Origin: Verrucomicrobiaceae bacterium
GTDB lineage: Bacteria > Verrucomicrobiota > Verrucomicrobiia > Verrucomicrobiales > Verrucomicrobiaceae
Length of the DNA: 64,000 nucleotides
Direction: 5' to 3'
Assembly: GCA_015075365.1 (NCBI GenBank)
Contig: JABTUN010000002.1
Location: 248,001-312,000 of the forward strand
Made by a program: the position numbers and the translations under genes. Shown one piece after another: positions 1 through 9,260 of the stretch (position 1 is its first letter; the number at the start of each line of letters is the position of its first letter). The notes beneath the pieces were generated by a model. That model made no database searches, was not told the origin of the DNA, and worked only from the letters and a program-made list of their open reading frames with translations.

Positions 1-532
1 CATGCTGCGCCAGCGCGGCAGTCGGCTCATCGAGGATGAGGATGCGGCTGTCCTTGGCCAGCGCCTTCACGATCTCCACCAGCTGCTTTTGCCCCACACC
101 CAGGCTGGACACCCGCGCGGCGGGGTCCAGTTCCACCCGGAAGCGCTCCAGCAACGCGCGCGCCTCTTTCTGCACACGAGGCCAGTCAATGAAGCAGCCC
201 AGGCGGCGCGGCTCGCAGCCCAGGAAGATGTTTTCCGCCACCGTCATCTCCTCCACCAGCGCCAGCTCCTGATAAATCACCGCGATACCCGCCGCCGCCG
301 CGTCACTGATGCCCGCGAAACGCGCCTCCATGCCGGCGACCTCAAAACGTCCCTCGTAGCTGCCGTGCGGATGGATTCCGGAGAGCAGCTTGATGAGCGT
401 GCTCTTTCCCGCGCCGTTTTCACCGCACAGGGCATGAATCTCCCCCGCGTGGAGGTCAAAGGACACATCCTTCAGCGCCGTGACGCCGGGAAACTTCTTG
501 GTGATTTGATGCGCGGCGAGGACCGGTGACAT
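1..532 (-). CDS. Sugar ABC transporter ATP-binding protein, N-terminal part (cut by window start)
   Basis: The minus strand reads from an ATG at 532 to the window edge, giving about 177 codons with no stop. Walker A is GENGAGKST near residue 37. A Q-loop region contains VIYQELALVEEMTVAENIF. A signature-like LGVGQKQLVEIVKAL is followed by Walker B ILILDEPTAAL. The degenerate signature (LGVGQ in place of LSGGQ) and the spacing are typical of the first nucleotide-binding domain of the double-ATPase sugar importers (XylG, MglA, RbsA, AraG). The protein should energise uptake of a monosaccharide at the inner membrane. The second ATPase half, permease and binding protein lie outside the window, so the substrate cannot be assigned. 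Confidence 0.88.
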   Translation of the reverse strand, partial: MSPVLAAHQITKKFPGVTALKDVSFDLHAGEIHALCGENGAGKSTLIKLLSGIHPHGSYEGRFEVAGMEARFAGISDAAAAGIAVIYQELALVEEMTVAENIFLGCEPRRLGCFIDWPRVQKEARALLERFRVELDPAARVSSLGVGQKQLVEIVKALAKDSRILILDEPTAALAQH

Positions 533-607
533 GCCGGGCGTTTTAGACGCTCGCCCGCCGCATGGGAAGCAGAACTTCGCACGCGGGCCGGCTGCTCCTC
601 CCGTCGA

Positions 608-2269
608 TCAGGTATACTTGAGGACTTCCTCCACCGTCGTCTCGCCGTCGTAGATGCTGCGCAGGCCGTCTTCACGCAGGGTTACCATGCCCAGCTCGAT
701 GGCCTTCTGGCGGAGAACAAGAGTGGGCGCGCGGCCGGTGATCAGGTCCCGCAGCGGGTCCGTGATGTCGAGCAGCTCGTAAATGCCACGGCGGCCCTTG
801 TAACCACTGTTGGCGCAGGTGGAGCAGCCGGAACCGGTGTAGAAGGGACGTCCGCCGATGTCCTCACGGCTGAGATTGAGCTGGTTGAGGATATGGATGT
901 TCGGATCGTAGGGTGCTTTGCAGGATTTGCAGATGGTGCGCAGGAGGCGCTGGGCCAGCACGCCCTCCAGCGTGGCGGAGACGAGGAAGGGCTCCACCCC
1001 CATGTCCACAAGACGCGTCACCGCACCGGCGGAGTCATTCGTGTGGAGCGTGCTGAGCACCAAGTGGCCCGTGAGGGATGCCTGGATGGCAATCTGCGCG
1101 GTTTCAAGGTCGCGCATCTCGCCGACCATGATGCGGTCCGGGTCCTGGCGCAGGAAAGAGCGCAACGCCTTGGCAAAGGTGAGCCCGACACCCTCGTTGA
1201 TGGGAACCTGCATGATGCCGTCGAGTTCGTACTCGACGGGGTCCTCGGCGGTGAGCAGCTTGCAGTCCACCGTGTTGATCTTGCGCAGGCAGGCGTAGAG
1301 CGTGGTGGTCTTTCCCGCGCCGGTGGGACCGGTGACGATGAAGATGCCGTTCGGCTTGTGGATCGTTTCCTCGATGTAGTTGCGCAGCGGCTCCGACATC
1401 CCCAGGTCCGAGAGCTCAAGCTGGATGGAGGAGCGGTCGAGCACGCGGAGCACCACGGACTCGCCGTGCTGGGTGGGGAGGGAGTTGACGCGCATGTCCA
1501 CGGCCTTGCCGTTGACGGTGGTCATGATACGACCGTCCTGCGGGATGCGCCGCTCGGCGATGTTCATGTTCGCCATGACCTTGACGCGGGAGATGACGGA
1601 ATTGGCGAGATGCACGGGCGGCGGGGCCATTTCATACAAGGCACCGTCCACACGATAGCGGATTTTGAACTCGCGCTCGAAGGGCTCGAAATGGATGTCA
1701 CTGGCGCGCTCCTTGATGGCCTGCTGCATGACGAGATCGACAAATTTGACGATCGGGGCCGAATTGGCCTCCTGCTCGGCGCTCTGGGCCTGCCCGGCCT
1801 TGCCCAACTGACCAAAGATCTCCTCGATGCTGGGCGCTCCACTGCCGTAGTGCTTGTCAATCAGCGCCTGCACCTGGCTGCGCCGCGCCACCACCGGCAC
1901 GATGCTCTTGCCGAGACCGAAACGCAGGTCCTCGGCGAGCTGCGGATTAAGCGGGTCGGTGAAGGCGACATGCAGGCCCTGTCCGTCGAGCGTGATGGGG
2001 AAGGCACCGTAAAGACGCGCCATGCCGGCGGGGATCAGCCCCACGACCGAGGGCGCGGGCTCGTAGTTTTCGAGGTCGAAATGCTCCGCCCCCAGCTCCT
2101 CGGCCACATGAGCCCAGAACTCGTCCTCGCTGGTGTAGATGCCGTAGTCGAGCAGCACCTGCAGGATGTCCTTGCCGTTGCGCACGGCATCACTGGCGAT
2201 GTCGTCGGCCTGGCCGGCGTCGATCACACCGCGATTGTGAAGCATATCTACCACGTTCTGGGCTGTCAT
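608..2269 (-). CDS. GspE/PilB-family type II secretion / type IV pilus assembly ATPase (first copy)
   Basis: A 553-residue cytoplasmic hexameric ATPase that would power pilus or pseudopilus extension. The N-terminal 150 residues resemble the GspE N domain. The catalytic core starts near 'ASDIHFEPFE' (about residue 190). Walker A GPTGAGKTTT is near residue 315, and an Asp-box/Walker B region DPDRIMVGEMRD is near 380. A zinc tetracysteine module, CKSC (about 451) and CSTC (about 485), is characteristic of GspE/PilB and absent from PilT. It lies 48 bp downstream of a second ATPase of identical length on the same strand, so the two are likely cotranscribed. No other pilus genes are visible, so pilus and type II secretion roles cannot be separated. 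Confidence 0.93.
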   Translation of the reverse strand: MTAQNVVDMLHNRGVIDAGQADDIASDAVRNGKDILQVLLDYGIYTSEDEFWAHVAEELGAEHFDLENYEPAPSVVGLIPAGMARLYGAFPITLDGQGLHVAFTDPLNPQLAEDLRFGLGKSIVPVVARRSQVQALIDKHYGSGAPSIEEIFGQLGKAGQAQSAEQEANSAPIVKFVDLVMQQAIKERASDIHFEPFEREFKIRYRVDGALYEMAPPPVHLANSVISRVKVMANMNIAERRIPQDGRIMTTVNGKAVDMRVNSLPTQHGESVVLRVLDRSSIQLELSDLGMSEPLRNYIEETIHKPNGIFIVTGPTGAGKTTTLYACLRKINTVDCKLLTAEDPVEYELDGIMQVPINEGVGLTFAKALRSFLRQDPDRIMVGEMRDLETAQIAIQASLTGHLVLSTLHTNDSAGAVTRLVDMGVEPFLVSATLEGVLAQRLLRTICKSCKAPYDPNIHILNQLNLSREDIGGRPFYTGSGCSTCANSGYKGRRGIYELLDITDPLRDLITGRAPTLVLRQKAIELGMVTLREDGLRSIYDGETTVEEVLKYT

Positions 2270-2317
2270 GGTCTTGAGTGAGAAAAAGAGGGAATTCGGT
2301 TCGTGGTTGTGATGAGA

Positions 2318-3979
2318 TCAGTCGGCGTCGGCCATGGTGGCTTCGATCACCTCGTCGGCGGTGGTCAGGCCGGACAGCACCTTGCGGATGCCATCCTCAC
2401 GCAGGGTGCGCATGCCCAGCTCGCGGGCGCGTTTGCGCAACTGCGGCGTGGTGAGCTGCTGGTTGATCATGGTGCGGACCTCGTCGTCCACCTTGAAGAT
2501 CTCCACGAGGCTCATGCGCCCGCGGTAACCGCCCTGGCGGCACTTCGAGCAGCCTGCCGGGCCGTAGATGGACGCGTCCACCATCTGCGCGACCTCCAGT
2601 CCCAGGGCGCGCAGTTCACGATCACTCAGGGAGGAGGGGGACTTGCAGTCGCCGCAGAGCTTGCGCACGAGGCGCTGGGCCTCGATGGCGCGCACGGCGG
2701 AGGCGATGAGGAAGGGCTTCACGCCGATGTCCGCGAGACGCGCCACCGCGCTCGGCGCGTCGTTCGTGTGCAGGGTGGAGAACACCAGGTGGCCGGTCAG
2801 GGAGGCCTGAATGGCAATGGAGGCGGTCTCCAAGTCGCGAATTTCCCCCAGCATGATGATGTTGGGTGCCTGGCGGAGCATGGCGCGCAGCGCGGCGGCA
2901 AAGGTCATTCCCACATCTTCCTTCACACCCACCTGGTTGATGCCAGCCAGCTCGTACTCGACCGGGTCCTCCACCGTGATGATCTTCTTGTCCGGCCGGT
3001 TGATGAAGTGCAGGCAGGCGTAGAGTGTCGTCGTCTTGCCGGAGCCCGTCGGACCGGTCACAAGGATGATGCCGTCCGGCAGCGTGATGAGCTGCTCAAA
3101 GCTGGCCTGGTCGTCTGTCAGGAAGCCCAGGTCGGAGAGGCCCAGGCGTAGGCTGCTCTTGTCCAGCACACGCATGACCACGCTTTCGCCGTGGTTGGTG
3201 GGGATGACGGACACACGCATGTCCACCTCCTTGTCGTTATAATTCATCTGGATGCGCCCGTCCTGCGGCACACGCTTTTCATCGAGCTGCATCGACCCGG
3301 TGAGGATCTTGATGCGGCCGATGATGGCGGCGTGCAGGCGCTTCGGGTGGTGCTCCACATCCACCAGCACGCCGTCCATGCGGAAGCGCACGCGGATGTC
3401 CTTCTCCAGCGGCTCGATGTGGATGTCAGAGGCCTTGTTCTTGAAAGCCTCCATCAGCATGTTCGTCACCAGCTTGATGACCGGCGCGTCGTCGTCGGAG
3501 GCGCTGGAGTCCGCGCTTTTCTTGAAGCCGCCCCCCATCACCGCCTCGTTGCCGAAAATGTTTGCCTGGAGCGTCTTGATGAGCGCGGGCGTCGAGCAGA
3601 AGAACTCCAGCTCCGGCTGCAGCACATGCGGCAGCGCGTCGAGTGTCTCGAAGTCATATGGATCGGACACGACGATCTGCAACGCCGTGCCGGACGTACC
3701 CAGCGGCGCGATCTTGTAACGCAGCGCCGTTTCCAGCGTCATCAGGGACTTCAGGCCCGGATGAGGCTCAAAACCATGCAAATCCACATACTCCATGCCG
3801 GAGTTCACCGCGACCGTCTGCGCCACCTGCTCGTCAGAGATGACACCGGACTTCACCAGTGCCTCCAGGGAGCTCTCCCCCTGCTTTTTTCCCTGCTCGG
3901 CCTGCAAGATGTCACGCTCCTCGACCAGTCCGGCCTCCTGGAGCAGTTCGAGGATGTATTTGTCGTTGTTGTAAAGCAT
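2318..3979 (-). CDS. GspE/PilB-family type II secretion / type IV pilus assembly ATPase (second copy)
   Basis: A 553-residue paralogue of the next gene downstream, with the same plan: an N-terminal GspE-N-like domain (residues 1-150), 'ASDIHIEPLEKDIRVRFRMDG', Walker A GPTGSGKTTT (about 311), APNIIMLGEIRDLETA (about 380), and a zinc tetracysteine CGDC (about 443) plus CSKC (about 476). The zinc motif marks it as an assembly ATPase, not a retraction ATPase. It is probably first in the two-gene unit, because it is preceded by a 159-bp gap to the minus-strand gene that ends at 4139. Retention of two intact paralogues suggests either two machines or a hetero-oligomer. That is inference. Confidence 0.93.
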   Translation of the reverse strand: MLYNNDKYILELLQEAGLVEERDILQAEQGKKQGESSLEALVKSGVISDEQVAQTVAVNSGMEYVDLHGFEPHPGLKSLMTLETALRYKIAPLGTSGTALQIVVSDPYDFETLDALPHVLQPELEFFCSTPALIKTLQANIFGNEAVMGGGFKKSADSSASDDDAPVIKLVTNMLMEAFKNKASDIHIEPLEKDIRVRFRMDGVLVDVEHHPKRLHAAIIGRIKILTGSMQLDEKRVPQDGRIQMNYNDKEVDMRVSVIPTNHGESVVMRVLDKSSLRLGLSDLGFLTDDQASFEQLITLPDGIILVTGPTGSGKTTTLYACLHFINRPDKKIITVEDPVEYELAGINQVGVKEDVGMTFAAALRAMLRQAPNIIMLGEIRDLETASIAIQASLTGHLVFSTLHTNDAPSAVARLADIGVKPFLIASAVRAIEAQRLVRKLCGDCKSPSSLSDRELRALGLEVAQMVDASIYGPAGCSKCRQGGYRGRMSLVEIFKVDDEVRTMINQQLTTPQLRKRARELGMRTLREDGIRKVLSGLTTADEVIEATMADAD

Positions 3980-4138
3980 GAACGGGAGAGGGAGTCTGCG
4001 ACGGGGACGTGGGAAATATTCGGGAATTTGAAGATTAATCCGCTCGCGCGCGCAGTGTCAATCTCCGGCCCGTTTCCCTTCCCAAAAAAGCGTTTCCCGC
4101 CCGTTTTTGTCCCTGCCGCCGCCACCAAGCGCCCCAGT

Positions 4139-4843
4139 TCACCGCCGTGACTTGCGCGGCGGGGCCTTCCGGCGCCGCGCCAGCATCAGGGCGCGCTGCA
4201 GCTCCGTGTTCCGTTGCTGCACGGTCGCCAGGTCATCCTGCATCGCCGTCACATCCGGCAGAGGATCGTCTCCCTGCCCCTCGAGCGCTTCCATGGATGG
4301 TAGCACTGGCAGGTGGGCCACCGATTTGGCCGCCACGGCAAGCGCCTGCAATTCCTCCGACCGGGGCATGGACGCACCGTTGGTGGCGCGGCCATTCTCA
4401 GCGCCCAACTGCCGCTCCAGTTCGATGATGCGCGCCTTGGCGTCCGGCAGTTCCGCGCACATGCGCCGCGCCGCGTCCAGGGAAGCCTGGAGTTCGAAAA
4501 CCTGCCGCTCGTGCTTCTCCAACGCCACATCCAGCCGCCGCTGCACCTCCGCGCCGTGCCGCAGCGCCTCCCCTTGCCTCTGAGAAGCCTCCGAGCGGAA
4601 GCCGTCAAACTGCCGCTGCATCTCCCCGCGCCACGCCGCCGCGTCCGCGCGCACCGCCATCAGCTCTTTCTGCTGGTCGAGAATCTGCCGCTCCAGGCGC
4701 TCCTCCCGCTCCCGCAGGCGCTTGCATCCGCGCAGCAGCACCCAGATGCGGACAAAACTGATGAGCAGCAGGCCGGTGACAACGCACACGGCCACAAACA
4801 GAAGCTGCTCATGCTGCGTCGTCAGTTTCAGGTCGAAATTCAT
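4139..4843 (-). CDS. Membrane-anchored coiled-coil protein, function unknown
   Basis: 234 residues. One hydrophobic segment (about residues 13-35, LLFVAVCVVTGLLLISFV) is followed by a long Arg/Glu/Gln-rich stretch (about 38-150) with heptad-like spacing, then a variable linker and a second charged helix ending in a very basic tail (RRRKAPPRKSRR). This is the layout of a single-pass inner-membrane protein with a cytoplasmic coiled coil. No enzymatic motif is seen. It lies upstream of the two secretion/pilus ATPases on the same strand, but 159 bp apart, so a shared role is only possible. I do not recognise a named family. Confidence 0.7.
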   Translation of the reverse strand: MNFDLKLTTQHEQLLFVAVCVVTGLLLISFVRIWVLLRGCKRLREREERLERQILDQQKELMAVRADAAAWRGEMQRQFDGFRSEASQRQGEALRHGAEVQRRLDVALEKHERQVFELQASLDAARRMCAELPDAKARIIELERQLGAENGRATNGASMPRSEELQALAVAAKSVAHLPVLPSMEALEGQGDDPLPDVTAMQDDLATVQQRNTELQRALMLARRRKAPPRKSRR

Positions 4844-4980
4844 GCGCCTGCTTATAGCAGCAAACCGCGCGCCATTTCAATACACGCCTCGATCCTTCGC
4901 ACCTGCCAATTTTTAACTTCCATGCCCGTTGCCTCAATTTTCGGAAGGTCCGCACGGCTCTTCGACGTACTCAGCCCGCC

Positions 4981-6426
4981 ATGACCAACCGCCGCCGCTT
5001 CCTCACCCAGTCCGTCGCCGCCACCACCGGCGTTTTCTACATCGCCAAAACCTCTTGGGCGCAGAAAAGCCCCGGGGATACCATCAACATGGCCGTGATC
5101 GGCTTTGGCGGCCGCGGCGCGGGCCACATCAGCGGCTATAAAGGCCTCAAGAACGAGGGCGTGAGGCTCGCGGCGCTCTGTGACGTGGATAGCAACGTGA
5201 TGAGCAAGCACGTCCAGGCGCTCGACAAAGAGAAGATCAAAGTCACGCAATACACGGACATGCGCCGTGTGTTTGACGACAAGTCCATCGACGCCGTCAG
5301 CATTGCCACACCGAATCACTGGCACGCGCTGGCCTCCATCTGGGCCATCCAGGCGGGCAAGGATGTGTATGTCGAGAAACCCGTCTCCCACTGCGTGTGG
5401 GAAGGCCGTCAGATCGTGAAAGCCGCGCGGAAACATTCCAAGATCGTCCAGACCGGCACGCAGGCCCGCTCCAGCCGCACCGGCCTCGCAGCGGCGGTGA
5501 AATACGTCCAGGACGGCAATCTTGGCAAAATCCTCCTCTCCCGCGGCCTCTGCTACAAACGCCGCGCCAGCATCGGCAAGGCCGAGGGCGAGCAAAAAGT
5601 GCCGGAGAGCGTCGAGTACGATCTGTGGTGCGGCCCCGGCCCGAAGAAGCCGCTCACCCGCAAGCGCTTGCACTACGACTGGCACTGGACCTGGGACTAC
5701 GGCAATGGCGACCTCGGCAACCAAGGCATTCACCAGATGGATATTGCCCGCTGGTTCCTGGGTGAGATGGAGCTCGCTCCCAGCGTGTGGAGCGTCGGCG
5801 GCCGCCTCGGTTACGAGGACGATGGCGAGACGGCGAACACACAGATCATTTACCACGGCTACGAAAAGGCTCCGCTGATCTTCGAAGTGCGCGGTCTGCC
5901 CTCCTCGAAGGACAGCAAGGACATGGACAAGTACAAAGGCGCGGGCGTGGGAGTCATCGTCGAGTGCGAGGGCGGCACCGTGGTCGTGAGCAGCTACAGC
6001 GGAGCCGTGGCGCTCGACAAGGACGGCAAGGAGATCAAGAAATTCTCCGGAGCGGAGGACCACTTCAAAAACTTCATCAATGCCTGCCGCAGCCGCCGCG
6101 TGGACGATCTGCACGCGGACATCCTGGAGGGCCATCTCTCCAGCGCCCTCTGCCACACCGGCAACATCAGCCACCGCCTCGGCGCGAAGGAGAATCCCGA
6201 TGCCATCCTCGAAGCGATCAAGGGCGACTCATTCGCCGCGGAGACCTTTGGGCGCATGAAGGAGCATCTGGCGAAAAACGACGTCGATCTGGGCAAGGAC
6301 AAGCTCACCCTAGGCCCCGTGCTGAAGATGAACGGAAAAGAAGAGCGCTTCATCGACCACGATGCCGCCAACGCCATGCTCAAAGACAAGTATCGTGAGC
6401 CCTTCGTGGTTCCGGAGATCACCTGA
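4981..6426 (+). CDS. Tat-exported Gfo/Idh/MocA-family oxidoreductase
   Basis: 481 residues. The N-terminus NRRRFLTQSVAATTG is a Tat signal with a hydrophobic stretch ending near residue 27. A Rossmann motif VIGFGGRGAGH (about 37-48) binds NAD(P), and the conserved EKPVSHC motif (about 130) supplies the lysine typical of Gfo/Idh/MocA dehydrogenases. The C-terminal half carries the family alpha/beta domain, with GNQGIHQMDIARWFLG near residue 245. Such exported paralogues are abundant in Planctomycetota and Verrucomicrobiota and are thought to oxidise sugars or polyols in the periplasm. The substrate is unknown. It has no same-strand partner, so it is probably monocistronic. Confidence 0.9.
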   Translation: MTNRRRFLTQSVAATTGVFYIAKTSWAQKSPGDTINMAVIGFGGRGAGHISGYKGLKNEGVRLAALCDVDSNVMSKHVQALDKEKIKVTQYTDMRRVFDDKSIDAVSIATPNHWHALASIWAIQAGKDVYVEKPVSHCVWEGRQIVKAARKHSKIVQTGTQARSSRTGLAAAVKYVQDGNLGKILLSRGLCYKRRASIGKAEGEQKVPESVEYDLWCGPGPKKPLTRKRLHYDWHWTWDYGNGDLGNQGIHQMDIARWFLGEMELAPSVWSVGGRLGYEDDGETANTQIIYHGYEKAPLIFEVRGLPSSKDSKDMDKYKGAGVGVIVECEGGTVVVSSYSGAVALDKDGKEIKKFSGAEDHFKNFINACRSRRVDDLHADILEGHLSSALCHTGNISHRLGAKENPDAILEAIKGDSFAAETFGRMKEHLAKNDVDLGKDKLTLGPVLKMNGKEERFIDHDAANAMLKDKYREPFVVPEIT

Positions 6427-6927
6427 GCCGCGCCAAGACGCATCGCAGCAGCACCATCGCTCGCACTTCTCAGCAAGGCCCGCTGGCGCTTCTTGCATGT
6501 TTGCGGCCTGAATCCATGCAGGATTCGAGCTGCGGCAAAATGTCGTTTCCTTTTCGGAATCATCGCTTACCATCCACGCATGAAACCGATCTCGCTCCAT
6601 CCCGTGCATGTCTGCATGCAGAGGGTGAGCCGTGCGGTCATGCCGGCCAGCCACCGGCTCTGCGCCAGCCGACTGTAAGCGGGCAGCCACTGTTCTGGGC
6701 AGGGCTGTCCGCAAACACGCGGGACTCTTCGTCCTGACGACTCATCCACCCAGCCCACCGCGCCTTGGCGTTGATGGGCGGTGCCTTGGCGATGTGCCTC
6801 AGACCGGCGCGCACGCCCTGCTCCCTTCCCCGCGCCCGCGGCAGTTCCGTGTCCGTGCAGGCCGCTCGTGCCTGCTCGTCGATCACGCATGCTTCTTTCA
6901 GTCCAACCCATTCACTTCATTCTCATC
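6427..6927. other. 500-bp stretch without a convincing gene
   Basis: No open frame here has codon use or motifs like a protein. Overlapping short frames on both strands are Arg/Pro/Ala-rich, as expected from random high-GC DNA. The stretch must hold the promoter of the small gene at 6928, but I cannot point to a convincing -35/-10 pair. Confidence 0.5.
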
Positions 6928-7170
6928 ATGAAACTCTTCGAATCATCTCTTGATCGCGCCCGCCTCCTGGAGCGCCCCTCCTGGCTGGTCACCTGCTCCC
7001 TCCTCCAGCGGGAATCCTTCGGCACCGTCACCTCAGACGCCCGCTACGAAATCGCCGCGGACACCGAGGACGACGCGCGCGATGCCGTCCGCTCCTTCGT
7101 CAGGCAGTCGCGCCCGCGCTGCCTGATCCACTCCATGCAGGTCGCGCGCCAGGCTGGCAAGCTGGCCTGA
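6928..7170 (+). CDS. Small hypothetical protein (80 aa)
   Basis: I chose the ATG at 6928 over the upstream in-frame start at 6781. The upstream part is Pro/Arg/Cys-rich non-coding-like sequence, whereas from MKLFESSLDRARLLERP onward composition is normal. The 80-residue product has a central acidic patch (ADTEDDARDAVRSF) and a basic end (RQAGKLA). It has no signal peptide or membrane segment. It is followed 114 bp later by the GreA-like small gene. I do not recognise it. Confidence 0.5.
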   Translation: MKLFESSLDRARLLERPSWLVTCSLLQRESFGTVTSDARYEIAADTEDDARDAVRSFVRQSRPRCLIHSMQVARQAGKLA

Positions 7171-7284
7171 TCCATACCACGCGCCGGATTCCACCACGCA
7201 CGCACGCACCTCCCGTCACGCGGAGATGCCGCCTGCTAACGCGCAAATCCGGCGCGCCCTCCCTCACCTTGACTCTTTCAACAA

Positions 7285-7548
7285 ATGAATCCAACGCCCA
7301 TCTCCTTTTACGATCACGTCACCCTGCGCCCGCTCAATGAGCTCAGCGCCCTTCACGATCCGGACCTCACCATCCAGGTCGTCCCCCATCATGAGGCCGA
7401 TGCCGACCATGGCCGCGTCTCCGTGGACGCCCCGCTGGGACGCGCCGTCCTGCGCCGTATCCCCGGTGAAACCGTGACTATCCACGTTCGGGACCACAGC
7501 GTCTCCATGCGCATCCTTGCCGTGGCCAAAGTCCCCGCCTTCAATTAA
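7285..7548 (+). CDS. GreA/GreB C-terminal-domain-only small protein
   Basis: 87 residues. The segment GRVSVDAPLGRAVLRRIPGE (about 45-64) followed by TVTIHV matches the C-terminal FKBP-like domain of transcription elongation factors GreA/GreB, whose consensus contains S-x-x-SPLGRALLGKxxGD. The N-terminal coiled coil that Gre factors insert into the RNA polymerase secondary channel is missing, as in Rnk-like or other RNAP-binding regulators. It could therefore occupy the same site on RNA polymerase without cleavage-stimulating activity. That function is inferred. It is convergent with potC. Confidence 0.72.
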   Translation: MNPTPISFYDHVTLRPLNELSALHDPDLTIQVVPHHEADADHGRVSVDAPLGRAVLRRIPGETVTIHVRDHSVSMRILAVAKVPAFN

Positions 7549-7592
7549 CAAAGCGCGTCGGCAAAACGGCAACACCTGCCGCGCGGGGGCGC

Positions 7593-8363
7593 TCACGCGC
7601 GCCCGCGCTGCAGGCGGAAGGCCAGCGCGGCCAGCAGGAAGGTGCCGGCAATCATCAGCGTGCTCAGCGCGTTGATCATGGGCAGGTTGCGGCCCTTCAT
7701 CATGCTGGCCACACGCAACGGCAGCGTGGTGGTGCCCGGACCGCTGACGAAAAAGGTGATGACATAGTCATCAATCGACAGCGTGAAGGCCAGCAGGCCG
7801 CCCGCCAGGATGCCCGGCAGCAGCAACGGCACCAACACGCGGCGCGCCGCCTCCCATGGCGGCGCGCCGAGATCGCGCGCGGCATCCAGCAGGGTGAAGT
7901 CAAAATCCTGCAGCCGTCCCAGCACCACCATCGCCACAAAACTCACGCAAAAAGTCACATGCGCGATCCAGATCGTGGTCATTCCCAGTTCGACGCCCGT
8001 GGACACAAAGAACGCCAGCAAGGACATGCCCATCAGCAGGTCCGGCATCACCAGCGGCACGGTCACCAGCGCGCCATGCGCCGTTTGCAACCACGAGCGG
8101 TGGCGGTGCAGCGCATACGCGGCCAGCGTCCCCAGCACCATGGCCGTGACGGAGGACAGCGCGGCGATCTTCAGCGTCACGACCAGCGCCGCCCACACCT
8201 CGTCCGCCTCCCGCAGCCTCTCATACCATTGCCAGGTGAAGCCTTCCCACTGCCCGCCAAAACGGGACGCGTTGAATGAATTCACCACCAGCACCGCCAG
8301 TGGCGAGAGCAGAAACACCAGCACCAGCAGCGTCACGAGTGCTGGAAACACCGACCGCCTCAT
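7593..8363 (-). CDS. potC: Polyamine-type ABC transporter permease, PotC-like
   Basis: 256 residues from the ATG at 8363, which overlaps the stop of the preceding permease by an ATGA tetranucleotide. The longer upstream frame is a shadow of potB. It has about six hydrophobic segments and the ABC-permease EAA loop LLDAARDLGAPPWEAARRVLVP (family EAA---G), where it contacts the ATPase. Late residues TLSIDDYVITFFVSGPG match PotC/YdcV-type permeases of spermidine/putrescine importers. It is translationally coupled to potB and downstream of potA. The cognate binding protein potD is not adjacent, so the exact substrate (polyamine, or another small cation such as those of related PotC-type systems) is inferred from family only. 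Confidence 0.88.
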   Translation of the reverse strand: MRRSVFPALVTLLVLVFLLSPLAVLVVNSFNASRFGGQWEGFTWQWYERLREADEVWAALVVTLKIAALSSVTAMVLGTLAAYALHRHRSWLQTAHGALVTVPLVMPDLLMGMSLLAFFVSTGVELGMTTIWIAHVTFCVSFVAMVVLGRLQDFDFTLLDAARDLGAPPWEAARRVLVPLLLPGILAGGLLAFTLSIDDYVITFFVSGPGTTTLPLRVASMMKGRNLPMINALSTLMIAGTFLLAALAFRLQRGRA

Positions 8364-9208
8364 GACACGGCCTCCTTTCCACGCGCCCGCCGCCACAGCG
8401 CCGTCAGCAGCATCGGCACCAGCACCGCCATCAGCAGGCAGGCCGCCAGCGCGCTGGCATGCGGCAAATTGCGATCCCCAAAGGCGCGCTGCGTGATCTT
8501 GTTGCCCAGCATCTCGTCCTGCGGACCGCCGACAAACTGCGGGATGACATACTGCCCCAGCGTGCAGACAAAGACCATGATGCAGGCGGACACGATGCCG
8601 CGCCGCACGCCGGGCAGCCAAACGCCCGCCAGCGCACGCAGCGGTCCCGCGCCTAGATCCCGTGCCGCGTCCAGCAGCGGCATCTCAAACTTCTCCGCCG
8701 CGGCATACAATGGCAGGATGGCAAAGGGCAGATGCGTGTACACCAGCACCAGCAGCACCGCCCCCGCGTTGTTCAGCAGCAGCGCATCCTCCGCCACCAC
8801 CCCGCCCCGCACCAGCGCCTGCGTCAGCAGCCCCTCCGGGTGCAGCAGTGACTTCCAGGCGAACACACGAATGATGAAATTCGTCAGGAAGGGCACGATG
8901 ATCAGCAGCAGGAGCATGCGCCGCCACAACTCCGCCACCCGCACCAGGTGGAACGCCACCGGCAGCGCGATCGTCACGCACAGCGCGGTCGTCGCCGCGC
9001 TCATCCACACCGTGCGCCACACCACCGGCAGGTAATCCGCCCGCGCCACCGTGCGCAGCGTCTCCAGCGTCCACCCCTCCCCCGCCCCGCCCCTCAGGTC
9101 CGAAGGGCGGAACGCCATCGCCACGACCAGTCCCGCCGGAATGGCAAAAAACACCAGCATCCAGGCCAGGGACGGCAGGGTGAGAAGCGTTTCGCGGCGG
9201 CGTGACAT
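8360..9208 (-). CDS. potB: Polyamine-type ABC transporter permease, PotB-like
   Basis: 282 residues from the ATG at 9208 (MSRRRETLLTLP). The in-frame upstream extension to 9289 adds non-hydrophobic sequence and is unlikely. There are six predicted membrane spans and an EAA-type loop, LLDAARDLGAGPLRALAGVWLP, for ATPase docking. The segment GQYVIPQFVGGPQDEMLGNK is characteristic of PotB/YdcU-type permeases. It lies 52 bp after potA, and its stop overlaps the start of potC. Together with potC it would form the membrane channel for periplasmic-binding-protein-delivered polyamines. Confidence 0.88.
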   Translation of the reverse strand: MSRRRETLLTLPSLAWMLVFFAIPAGLVVAMAFRPSDLRGGAGEGWTLETLRTVARADYLPVVWRTVWMSAATTALCVTIALPVAFHLVRVAELWRRMLLLLIIVPFLTNFIIRVFAWKSLLHPEGLLTQALVRGGVVAEDALLLNNAGAVLLVLVYTHLPFAILPLYAAAEKFEMPLLDAARDLGAGPLRALAGVWLPGVRRGIVSACIMVFVCTLGQYVIPQFVGGPQDEMLGNKITQRAFGDRNLPHASALAACLLMAVLVPMLLTALWRRARGKEAVS

Positions 9209-9260
9209 GGCGGGATGGGTTAAACGTGGCCTTGCTGGTCTTAAAACATGACATGCGGCG

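Noticed and set aside
893..2281. A 462-codon plus-strand open frame opposite the first GspE-type gene, and similar long plus-strand frames opposite the second (2303-3151, 3191-4150)
   Set aside because: They are antisense shadows caused by high GC; their translations are His/Asp/Val-rich without motifs, whereas the minus strand encodes complete ATPases.
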